Positions 1 to 4,624 of a stretch of DNA of 5,782 bases are shown piece by piece. The position numbers were made by a program, and so were the translations under genes. The notes under the pieces are model-generated. The model saw only the letters and a list, made by a program, of their open reading frames with translations. It was not told where the DNA came from and searched no databases. Source of the DNA: Terriglobia bacterium (GTDB taxonomy: Bacteria; Acidobacteriota; Terriglobia; UBA7540); the NCBI GenBank assembly GCA_030040455.1, contig JASHTR010000183.1:1-5782 (forward strand), given 5' to 3'. Position 1 is the first letter of the stretch; every line of letters starts with the position of its first letter.

Positions 1-2
1 CT

Positions 3-230
3 GAGGTGCTTTTTAGCCGCCAGCCGCAGAAACCGACCCCTCACCGCGACCTGGATCATGCTGCACAACTCCTTCAACGCGACCGCGCGCACCGCGACGC
101 CCTTTTCCACCAGAGCGTGGCCGACGAAAAAGCAAAATCCAGTCTGCTGGAACGCAAGTTTGAAGAGGCTTTGAAAAGAACCCGGAGTGAGTCTCCGACG
201 CCGCCGGTGCGGGATATTGATCTGGATTGA
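3..230 (+). CDS. C-terminal tail of an unrecognised protein (5' end outside window)
   Basis: An open frame enters from the left edge and ends at a TGA at 228-230, giving about 75 visible residues. I do not recognise the family. The visible part is very hydrophilic, with alternating Arg/Lys and Asp/Glu. The middle, about residues 20-60, should be helical and may be coiled-coil; it contains the run LLERKFEEALKR. The tail is Pro/Ser-rich and ends in the acidic string RDIDLD. No membrane segment, Cys pair or catalytic motif is visible. The GTG at position 6 could be a start, but no ribosome binding site can be judged there and the frame is open to the edge, so I treat it as partial. The gene converges on galT, 148 bases away. 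The helical, charged character suggests a small accessory or structural protein; no function can be assigned. Confidence 0.5.
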   Translation, partial: EVLFSRQPQKPTPHRDLDHAAQLLQRDRAHRDALFHQSVADEKAKSSLLERKFEEALKRTRSESPTPPVRDIDLD

Positions 231-313
231 GCCAGGGGATCGCGTTGCGCTGCGGCCAGTCGTCCATCTTGCTTTACGACCGCCGCGAAGCATGAAAGTT
301 GCGCTGAAGTCAT

Positions 314-374
314 CCGCATGAATGCGGGATTCCGCCACAATGCACCCCGCTTTCGCGGGAGCCACTTTTCGTGG
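314..374. terminator. Cluster of small hairpins between convergent genes, possible bidirectional terminator or REP-like element
   Basis: Three inverted repeats lie in 61 bases between the stop of the left partial gene and the stop of galT. CCGCAT/ATGCGG is at 314-319/322-327. CCCGC-tttc-GCGGG is at 346-359. CCAC-ttttc-GTGG is at 362-374. The stems are short, at 4 to 6 bp. No long T-run follows on either strand, so this is not a textbook intrinsic terminator. Its position at two converging 3' ends fits a transcription end region. The octamer GCGGGAGC at 355-362 recurs at 4009-4016, so a dispersed REP-like repeat is the alternative reading. Confidence 0.35.
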
Positions 375-378
375 GTTG

Positions 379-1365
379 TTACGCCGCAACCGGAGCGGAG
401 CGGAGCTCTTTTGCGGCCTTCTCAGGGGGCATCGCGTTGTAATAAACCTCTTTCAAGCTATAGGACTTGGACTTGGAAGCAACCACAGGCAAAATCTCAA
501 AATGCCAGTGGTAGTCGTCAGGAAGGGTCTGCCAGGTGCCGGACTTTTCAAAGCGGGCGTTCATGTTGGGCGAGGTGTGAAGCACAAAATGATAGGTGGG
601 CGTCACGGATTCCAGCCGCTGGAGAATGTCCTTCAGGAATCGGGCGAGACGCACCTGTCGCTCCCAGGAAGACAAATCCTCTTCAAAGTGATGATGGTGG
701 CGGACCGGCAGCACCCACGTCTCATAAGGCACCCGGGAAGCGAATGGACAGAAGGCGGCGAAATCCTCGCTCGCATCCACCGTGCGAATCTGCTGCTCAA
801 GCTCCTGCTTGACAATGTCACAGAAGAGGCACCGCTCCTTTAAGGCGAAGTGCCGCTGCGCGGCCCGGAGCTCGTAACCAACGCGTCGGGGGATAAACGG
901 GGTGGCTGTAATCTCAGAATGCGGGTGAGAGAAGTCCTGGCCGGCGCTTTCTCCCTGATTGCGAAACACCGTGACGTAGCGGAAGCGTTGGTCCCGCTTC
1001 AGGTCCGCAATCCGGGAAACATACGCGCTCAGGACTTGCGCGATGTCTTCACCCGCCTGTTGGGAAAGCGCTCGGTAGTGATCGGGCGTTTCGATGACAA
1101 TTTCGTGTGCGCCAAGGTGGCGCATCTTATCGTAGAGGCCTTCCGCGCGCCGTTGCGCGTCGCCCTCAATCTGATAAAGCGGATGAAAATGGGGGATGAC
1201 GCGAACCTGCCAGTCCGGACGATCATAGGGAAAACTGTAAATCACCTTCTGCGTCCCTTCCACCCTGCCGGGGCAGAGAGGACAGGGAACGTCCTTGACG
1301 GCGGTCTCCTCTCCATCCTCGACAATCACCCAGCTCATGGTAATCGGATCTTTACGAAGTTCCAT
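379..1365 (-). CDS. galT: Galactose-1-phosphate uridylyltransferase (GalT), HIT superfamily
   Basis: This 328-residue protein should exchange UMP between UDP-glucose and galactose 1-phosphate in the cytoplasmic Leloir pathway, through a uridylyl-histidine intermediate. The length fits the usual 330-350 residues. The N terminus has the family signature RKDPITMSWVIV (residues 4-15), then a CPLC zinc pair (C28, C31). His96 in ETPDH and His147 are the expected remaining zinc ligands. The active-site motif is H147-P-H149-S-E151, with His149 as nucleophile. A second CxxC (C179, C182) opens the C-terminal half. H263, H286 and H288 (HWHFEI) match the distal metal-site histidines. The chosen ATG at 1363-1365 has AGAGG about 4 bases upstream and starts at the conserved N terminus. 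The frame stays open upstream to 1770, but that extension has no family features and runs into the divergent gene. Position 151 is Glu where the family normally has Gln, which could shift substrate range. A GalT-like nucleotidyltransferase such as an ADP-sugar phosphorylase is the alternative. Confidence 0.9.
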   Translation of the reverse strand: MELRKDPITMSWVIVEDGEETAVKDVPCPLCPGRVEGTQKVIYSFPYDRPDWQVRVIPHFHPLYQIEGDAQRRAEGLYDKMRHLGAHEIVIETPDHYRALSQQAGEDIAQVLSAYVSRIADLKRDQRFRYVTVFRNQGESAGQDFSHPHSEITATPFIPRRVGYELRAAQRHFALKERCLFCDIVKQELEQQIRTVDASEDFAAFCPFASRVPYETWVLPVRHHHHFEEDLSSWERQVRLARFLKDILQRLESVTPTYHFVLHTSPNMNARFEKSGTWQTLPDDYHWHFEILPVVASKSKSYSLKEVYYNAMPPEKAAKELRSAPVAA

Positions 1366-1456
1366 ATTTCCTCTGCTTCCCCACTTTTCAGCTTTCCCTT
1401 TTCTCCAACCGTCTCCTGTGGTAAATTGCCCGCTGGCTGCAGGAGAGCGATAGCCA

Positions 1457-1485
1457 TATATAGCCACCGGCTCTTTACTTGTCAA
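1457..1485 (-). promoter_or_regulatory. Predicted sigma70 promoter of galT
   Basis: Read on the minus strand, a perfect TTGACA -35 box (1480-1485) is followed after exactly 17 bases by TATATA (1457-1462) as the -10 box. This would start transcription near position 1450 and leave a 5' leader of about 85 bases before the galT ATG. The -10 region sits inside a direct repeat TGGCTA-tata-TGGCTA (minus-strand reading), and AGCCggtGGCT forms a small inverted repeat in the spacer. Either could be a regulator site. This is the best promoter in the window. Confidence 0.7.
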
Positions 1486-1514
1486 GCTAAAGACAGCCGG
1501 GCAGGGGCTTGTAG

Positions 1515-1540
1515 CGCAGCGTCCGCTTTTTGACGCTGCG
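1515..1540. promoter_or_regulatory. Perfect 9-bp inverted repeat in the divergent promoter region
   Basis: CGCAGCGTC (1515-1523) and GACGCTGCG (1532-1540) are perfect reverse complements separated by CGCTTTTT. The element lies about 30 bases upstream of the galT -35 box, and its right arm overlaps a plausible plus-strand -35 box (TTGACG, 1530-1535). As DNA it looks like an operator for a dimeric regulator controlling both directions. As plus-strand RNA it would be a stable hairpin followed by a T-rich stretch (1541-1552), like a terminator. No plus-strand gene ends just upstream, so the terminator reading is less natural unless it blocks antisense transcription. Confidence 0.45.
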
Positions 1541-1557
1541 GATTTTCTCTTTAGGAA
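1530..1557 (+). promoter_or_regulatory. Candidate promoter for the kinase-SIS unit
   Basis: TTGACG (1530-1535) matches the -35 consensus at five of six positions. TAGGAA (1552-1557) lies 16 bases downstream and matches the -10 box at three of six. The -35 lies within the right arm of the 9-bp inverted repeat, so a protein bound there would compete with RNA polymerase. A second candidate closer to the gene is TTGATG (1619-1624) with CATAAA (1643-1648) and an 18-base spacer. Neither is strong. Confidence 0.3.
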
Positions 1558-1681
1558 TAAAGAACGGAAAAGACCACAGTGTTTGAACGCCGAACGCTGC
1601 GCGACGACGGCGTCAAGTTTGATGTGACCGTGGATTGGTGGGCATAAAAGCATCAGCGTGGAACGCTCGCGTAAAATTACA

Positions 1682-2638
1682 ATGCAGTATTTCCTCGCGA
1701 TGGACGGCGGTGGAAGCAAGACGACAGCCTGGTTGATGGACGAGCGACATCGTATCCTGGCGCGCGCCACCGCGGGCCCTTCGAATCCCTTGAAAGTGGG
1801 TCTCTCGAAATCCGAAAAGCACTTGATCGGCGCCGCCCGGCGGGCGCTTCGGAAACTCCCCTCCCGCCATCCTCTGGAGGTCGTCTGTGCTGGTGTTGCG
1901 GGAGCGCATCATTCTTCAAGCCATCGCAAGCTTCTCGCGGCTTTGCGGCGGCGCGTCCCGGCGCGCCGTCACCTTCTTACTACAGACGCAGCGATTGCGC
2001 TTGCCGCCGCCTTGGGCGAGCGACCCGGAGTTATCGTCATCTCCGGCACCGGATCGATTGCCTATGGACGCAGCCGGCGCGGCCAGATTCTGCGCAGCGG
2101 TGGCTGGGGATATCTCTTCAGTGATGAAGGCTCCGGCTACGATCTCGGTCGGCAGGCGGTTGTGGCGGCTCTCCGGGATTTCGACGGTCGGGGCCCGCAC
2201 ACCCGGCTTACTCACGATTTGCCGAAAGCGCTGGGGATCAGAACCGTTGACCAGGTTGTGGCAGCTTCTCCAGCGCCGCATCAGATTTCGGCTCTATTCC
2301 GGGTGGTGCTTGAGGCGGCACGTCGAGGCGACAGAGTGGCGCGGAGGCTCTGCCGGGAAGCCGGCAAAAGCCTCGCTGGGCTGGCGCTGTCTCTTCTCAA
2401 AAGGCTCGACCCTTTACGGAAAGCTCTTCCGGTGGTGTGCGCGGGAGGCGTATTTCACGCCAGCCTCAGCGTGCGGCGCAGTTTCGCGTTTCACATTCAC
2501 CGCGAGGCGCCCAAGTCACCGGTGCGCCTGCTCAGGCGTATGCCCGTCGAAGGAGCGCTCGATCTGGCTTGGGCGGCGCGTGCAACCTGGCCTCAGGGCC
2601 GCGCTGTGTTACGGTCGGAGAGACACGGAGACAAGTAG
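1682..2638 (+). CDS. BadF/BadG/BcrA/BcrD-family sugar kinase, probable glucosamine or N-acetylglucosamine kinase
   Basis: This 318-residue protein of the ASKHA (actin/hexokinase/Hsp70) fold should phosphorylate glucosamine or N-acetylglucosamine at the 6-hydroxyl with ATP in the cytoplasm. Phosphate-1 loop DGGGSKT is at residues 8-14. Phosphate-2 loop ISGTGSIAYG starts at residue 120. The strongly conserved block GGWGYLFSDEGSGYDLGR spans about 140-157, and D148 or E149 probably lies at the active site. The adenosine-side motif CAGGVF is at 253-258. Length is normal for the family. I chose the ATG at 1682 because MQYFLAMDGGG matches the usual start; a GTG at 1658 adds eight residues. Neither start has a clear ribosome binding site, so the start is uncertain. 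The next gene, 97 bases downstream on the same strand, is a SIS-type sugar-phosphate protein, which supports an amino-sugar role. The BadF family also includes activators of 2-hydroxyacyl-CoA dehydratases, but those carry cluster-binding cysteines not seen here. Glucosamine versus GlcNAc cannot be settled from sequence. Confidence 0.85.
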   Translation: MQYFLAMDGGGSKTTAWLMDERHRILARATAGPSNPLKVGLSKSEKHLIGAARRALRKLPSRHPLEVVCAGVAGAHHSSSHRKLLAALRRRVPARRHLLTTDAAIALAAALGERPGVIVISGTGSIAYGRSRRGQILRSGGWGYLFSDEGSGYDLGRQAVVAALRDFDGRGPHTRLTHDLPKALGIRTVDQVVAASPAPHQISALFRVVLEAARRGDRVARRLCREAGKSLAGLALSLLKRLDPLRKALPVVCAGGVFHASLSVRRSFAFHIHREAPKSPVRLLRRMPVEGALDLAWAARATWPQGRAVLRSERHGDK

Positions 2639-2725
2639 GGATGTGGCGCGGGATTTCCTGCCTTCGTGAATGAACGCTATTGCGTTAAACCCGTGCCCTG
2701 ATGCTCTACCCGAACCGAAATTTTC

Positions 2726-2730
2726 AGGAG
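2726..2730 (+). promoter_or_regulatory. Ribosome binding site that fixes the SIS gene start
   Basis: AGGAG lies five bases before the ATG at 2736-2738. This decides the start against the in-frame ATG at 2670, which has no such site. A small hairpin AACGC-tatt-GCGTT (2673-2686) lies in the leader between the two genes. Confidence 0.75.
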
Positions 2731-2735
2731 CAAGC

Positions 2736-3770
2736 ATGTCCGAGATGATGAATGAAATTCTCGATCAGCCGCAGGCGCTCGAGCGCACGCTCCGGGCAGA
2801 GCGCGATCATGCGGAAGCATTCCGCGACTTTGCCCGAAGGCGCGGCTTTCGGCTGATCCTGCTGGTGGCGCGCGGCACCTCTGATAATGCCGCTCTGTTT
2901 GGCCGGTACCTTCTGGAGATTACCACCGGCATTCCGGTCTCACTCTGTGCTCCTTCCATTCACACCGTCTATCACGCGCACCTCAATTTGCGGGAAGCGC
3001 TCGTTGTCGGCATCTCGCAATCGGGTGAGGGAACGGATATCAACCGGGTGCTCCATGCCACTCGCCGGCAAGGCGCCTACACGGTGGGCATCACCAACGA
3101 GAGACACTCCGGCATGGCCCGCGCCGTGCACGAAGTGTTTTTGGCGCGGGCCGGAAGGCAACGATCGGTGGCGGCAACGAAGACGTACACCACCCAGCTC
3201 CTCCTCCTCTATCTGCTGGCCTCAGCGCTCGGACGCCAAATCACGCCGGCCGGCATGAGCGAGATTCCCGGGCGCGCCCGCGAGGCGCTCGAGCTCAGCT
3301 CCGAAATCGACACCCTGGTGGAGCGTTACCGTTACATGCGCCAATGCATTGTAGTGGCGCGTGGACTGAATTACGCAAATGCCCTTGAGTTGGGCCTGAA
3401 GTTGATGGAAACCTGCTATGTGGTCGCCGAGCGGTTTTCTTCCGCCGATTTCCTGCACGGGCCGATCGCTCTCGTCGAGCGCGACTTCCCCGTGCTCGTC
3501 TTCATGCCGCCGGGCAAGACCTTTAACGAGCTAAGAAAGCTGGTGGAGCGGCTGAAGGCCCTGCGGGCCGAAACGCTGGTGATTACTTCGCCGGACACGA
3601 GGCTTCCGGCGGCCACGCGGACCATCCACGTCCCAAGCGCGGTCCCGGAACTTTACAGTCCGATTCCCTATATTATTCCCGGGCAGCTTTTTGCCGCCGC
3701 GCTCGCCAAGGTAAGAGGCCTCGACGCGGATAAGCCGCGGTCCCTCCAGATTGTTACCCGTACAATTTGA
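2736..3770 (+). CDS. Double SIS-domain protein, probable glucosamine-6-phosphate deaminase (NagB-II) or related sugar-phosphate isomerase
   Basis: The 344-residue protein has two SIS domains in the arrangement of the GlmS isomerase half without the glutaminase domain, as in NagB-II and AgaS. Such enzymes convert glucosamine 6-phosphate to fructose 6-phosphate and ammonia in the cytoplasm. SIS1 carries RGTSDN (46-51), the phosphate-binding SQSGEGTD (from residue 94) and AATKTYTTQ. SIS2 carries ARGLNYANALELGLKLMET, AE-RFSSADF and HGP. Aligned by eye with E. coli GlmS, E225 matches Glu488 and H241 matches His504. The C-terminal loop reads LDADKPRSLQIVT, so Ile339 stands where GlmS (Lys603) and most NagB-II proteins have Lys. 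The N terminus MSEMMNEILDQPQAL is the usual family start and has an AGGAG site. The gene follows the BadF-type kinase by 97 bases on the same strand, which fits one transcript and a shared amino-sugar pathway. AgaS-type galactosamine-6-phosphate deaminase or a phosphosugar-binding protein are alternatives. Confidence 0.85.
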   Translation: MSEMMNEILDQPQALERTLRAERDHAEAFRDFARRRGFRLILLVARGTSDNAALFGRYLLEITTGIPVSLCAPSIHTVYHAHLNLREALVVGISQSGEGTDINRVLHATRRQGAYTVGITNERHSGMARAVHEVFLARAGRQRSVAATKTYTTQLLLLYLLASALGRQITPAGMSEIPGRAREALELSSEIDTLVERYRYMRQCIVVARGLNYANALELGLKLMETCYVVAERFSSADFLHGPIALVERDFPVLVFMPPGKTFNELRKLVERLKALRAETLVITSPDTRLPAATRTIHVPSAVPELYSPIPYIIPGQLFAAALAKVRGLDADKPRSLQIVTRTI

Positions 3771-3809
3771 GGATGGCTCCGATTTGTGGTGAAGGTGGAA
3801 AGTGAAAAC

Positions 3810-3832
3810 AAATCAGAAACTAGAAATCAGAA
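3810..3832. repeat. Short direct repeat AAATCAGAA
   Basis: AAATCAGAA occurs at 3810-3818 and again at 3824-3832, a period of 14 bases. The stretch is AT-rich compared with the surrounding genes. It lies at the left border of the repeat-rich spacer. Confidence 0.6.
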
Positions 3833-3861
3833 CCCAAGCAGATAAACTTGTTGCTCTTGGC

Positions 3862-3894
3862 CTTCCCTTAGCGTCTTGGCGTTTTTGCGAGAGG
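3862..3894. repeat. Dispersed intergenic repeat of the 'SRKDAKTQR' type
   Basis: The stretch has an imperfect 9-base period around a GCG core (TTAGCGTCT, TGGCGTTTT, TGCGAGAGG). Its minus-strand reading, with TCTCGCAAAAACGCCAAGA, resembles a short repeat scattered between genes in many environmental bacterial genomes. There, spurious translations read SRKDAKTQR or similar; here the translation is SRKNAKTLRE. The identification is from memory of such sequences and was not searched. Confidence 0.45.
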
Positions 3895-3950
3895 AGATCA
3901 AAGGCACAGCCCTTCTGCAAGTCAGGCGGCAAAGCCGTTTGAGGGCATGA

Positions 3951-3988
3951 TTTCGGCTCGAAAAATGCGGGCGCACCAGGAGCCGAAA
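3951..3988. repeat. 9-bp inverted repeat with 20-base spacer
   Basis: TTTCGGCTC (3951-3959) and GAGCCGAAA (3980-3988) are perfect reverse complements. A third partial copy, CGGCTCGGAAA, is at 3998-4008. In RNA this would be a stem with a large loop; there is no T-run after it. Confidence 0.6.
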
Positions 3989-4017
3989 GTAAGCATCCGG
4001 CTCGGAAAGCGGGAGCA
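3954..4017. repeat. Diverged direct repeat, CGGCTCG-n-GCGGG-n-GCA
   Basis: The first unit (3954-3975) and the second (3998-4017) share the order CGGCTCG, an A-rich step, GCGGG, then GCA, differing by substitutions and a two-base length change. They start 44 bases apart. The arrangement suggests tandem duplication inside a small mobile or REP-like element. Confidence 0.5.
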
Positions 4018-4026
4018 AGCTCCCGC
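4009..4026. repeat. GC-rich palindrome (REP-like)
   Basis: GCGGGAGC-aa-GCTCCCGC is an 8-bp perfect inverted repeat with a two-base centre. In RNA the inner pairs would open to a six-base loop. Read on the minus strand it gives the phrase MECGSLLPL, which I associate with false ORFs called in intergenic repeats of environmental genomes. The half-site GCGGGAGC also occurs at 355-362, in another gene-free position of this window. Confidence 0.6.
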
Positions 4027-4071
4027 ACTCCATACCGGCGCGACTTTGACGTCACCCAACCTTCAGGTTAT

Positions 4072-4100
4072 TTGACGCTCGGGCCCTTTTGACGTAGCCT
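4072..4100 (+). promoter_or_regulatory. Candidate promoter of the secreted-protein gene
   Basis: TTGACG (4072-4077), a 17-base spacer and TAGCCT (4095-4100) form a plausible sigma70 promoter: five of six at -35 and the key T, A and T at -10. Alternative TTGACG boxes at 4046-4051 (with TATTTG at 4069-4074, also 17 bases) and 4089-4094 give competing pairs. The chosen pair would start transcription about 25 bases before the ATG at 4130. Confidence 0.4.
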
Positions 4101-4129
4101 GAATGAAGATATGCTTATGGGGGGGAACT

Positions 4130-4603
4130 ATGAAAACAAAGATTCTTCTTGTAACAACCATCACTCTCTGTTTCGCAGCTTTCCCGGCAAATGGGCTCTG
4201 CCAAGCCGCGGTGGCATACGCGATAACGACGGCCAACACGGCCTCGGCGACCATCAAGGCCAGCTCGGCGCTGAATAAGGCCACGCAACAGATTGCTGGA
4301 AGCCTGTCGCAGAACTTGACAAGAGTTACGGCGCAGCCGCGTCAAACTAGCCGCCAGCCGGGTCGTGTCCCTGGCTCTCAGCCTGTTCCGACGAAGGCAC
4401 AAGCCATCGAATCCCAACCCGGCATCCAGGTTGCCTTCAGTCGCAGCAACGCCGTCGCTGGCAGCAAGGAAATTGCCACTGGAATACGGCCCTGCGCTTC
4501 CTTAGAAGGCTCGTCGGGCAGTAAGACGAATTCGGCGTGCAAGCCAAGGACAGAAGAGAAATACCCGTCGGTGGTGAATCTTTCTTTCACCAAGAGTGAG
4601 TAG
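4130..4603 (+). CDS. Small secreted protein of unknown function
   Basis: I do not recognise this 157-residue protein. Residues 1-26 look like a Sec signal peptide: MKTK, then a hydrophobic core ILLVTTITLCFAAF, then a likely signal peptidase I site after CQA (residue 26). Cys24 does not sit in a lipobox, so a lipoprotein is unlikely. The mature protein starts Ala/Thr/Ser-rich and probably helical (about 27-65). It then passes through a Gln/Pro/Arg linker (about 68-100) and ends in a Ser/Gly region with two cysteines (122, 137) that could form a disulfide after export. No catalytic motif or membrane anchor is visible. The ATG at 4130 is preferred over one at 4103 because it puts the charged residues directly before the hydrophobic core and has a G-run, GGGGGA, as possible ribosome binding site. 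The stop lies 21 bases from the stop of the convergent NTF2-like gene, with no visible terminator between them. Confidence 0.65.
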   Translation: MKTKILLVTTITLCFAAFPANGLCQAAVAYAITTANTASATIKASSALNKATQQIAGSLSQNLTRVTAQPRQTSRQPGRVPGSQPVPTKAQAIESQPGIQVAFSRSNAVAGSKEIATGIRPCASLEGSSGSKTNSACKPRTEEKYPSVVNLSFTKSE

Positions 4604-4624
4604 CACATCAGGAGTTGATTGTGG

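Larger units (their letters stand above)
1366..1681. other. Divergent intergenic region between galT and the sugar kinase
   Basis: These 316 bases separate two divergently transcribed genes and should hold both promoters and any shared operator. They contain a strong predicted minus-strand promoter (1457-1485), a perfect 9-bp inverted repeat (1515-1540), and weaker plus-strand promoter candidates. One plus candidate overlaps the inverted repeat. Another is TTGATG at 1619-1624 with CATAAA at 1643-1648. The octamer of the right arm, ACGCTGCG at 1533-1540, recurs at 1594-1601. A 22-codon open frame at 1579-1647 is noted among the findings. I see no RNA gene. Confidence 0.6.
3771..4129. other. 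Gene-free spacer rich in short repeats
   Basis: These 359 bases lie between the SIS gene stop and the secreted-protein start. Open frames on the minus strand (827-4055 region, about 70-80 codons) are not believable genes: their sequences change with the repeats and have no ribosome binding sites. The spacer contains a direct repeat (3810-3832), a dispersed-repeat motif (3862-3894), a 9-bp inverted repeat (3951-3988), a diverged 20-22 base direct repeat (3954-4017), a GC-rich palindrome (4009-4026) and, at its right end, three TTTGACG boxes. No clear intrinsic terminator follows the SIS gene. Confidence 0.6.

Noticed and set aside
391..405. Three tandem CGGAG units
   Set aside because: They lie in the galT coding end (SAPVAA tail) and are short enough to be codon-driven chance.
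322..1533. Long plus-strand open frames opposite galT (322-843 and 850-1533)
   Set aside because: They are shadows of the galT frame in GC-rich DNA: no ribosome binding sites, no recognisable domains, and galT on the other strand is clear by motif.
1515..1552. Inverted repeat read as an ordinary intrinsic terminator
   Set aside because: The T-rich stretch is downstream on the plus strand, but no plus-strand gene ends before it. An operator or leader hairpin explains the position better.
1366..1770. Upstream extension of galT giving a 463-residue protein
   Set aside because: The added 135 residues have no GalT features, would cover the galT promoter and overlap the start of the divergent kinase. 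The ATG at 1365 has a ribosome binding site and begins at the conserved N terminus.
1887..2669. 260-codon plus-strand frame inside the kinase and its 3' flank
   Set aside because: It overlaps the kinase, whose conserved motifs run through its whole length. The alternative frame has Arg/Ser/Cys-rich shadow composition.
2670..2735. Earlier ATG (2670) for the SIS gene
   Set aside because: No ribosome binding site; the added 22 residues are Pro-rich and unlike the family N terminus. ATG 2736 has AGGAG at ideal spacing.
3801..4034. CRISPR array or tRNA in the repeat-rich spacer
   Set aside because: Repeats are too short, uneven and unequal in spacing for CRISPR, and no cloverleaf with a TTC-loop/anticodon arrangement could be found.
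3813..4055. Minus-strand ORFs of 68-80 codons in the spacer
   Set aside because: Their translations (MECGSLLPL, SRKNAKTLRE) are the kind produced by intergenic repeats, and no ribosome binding site is present.
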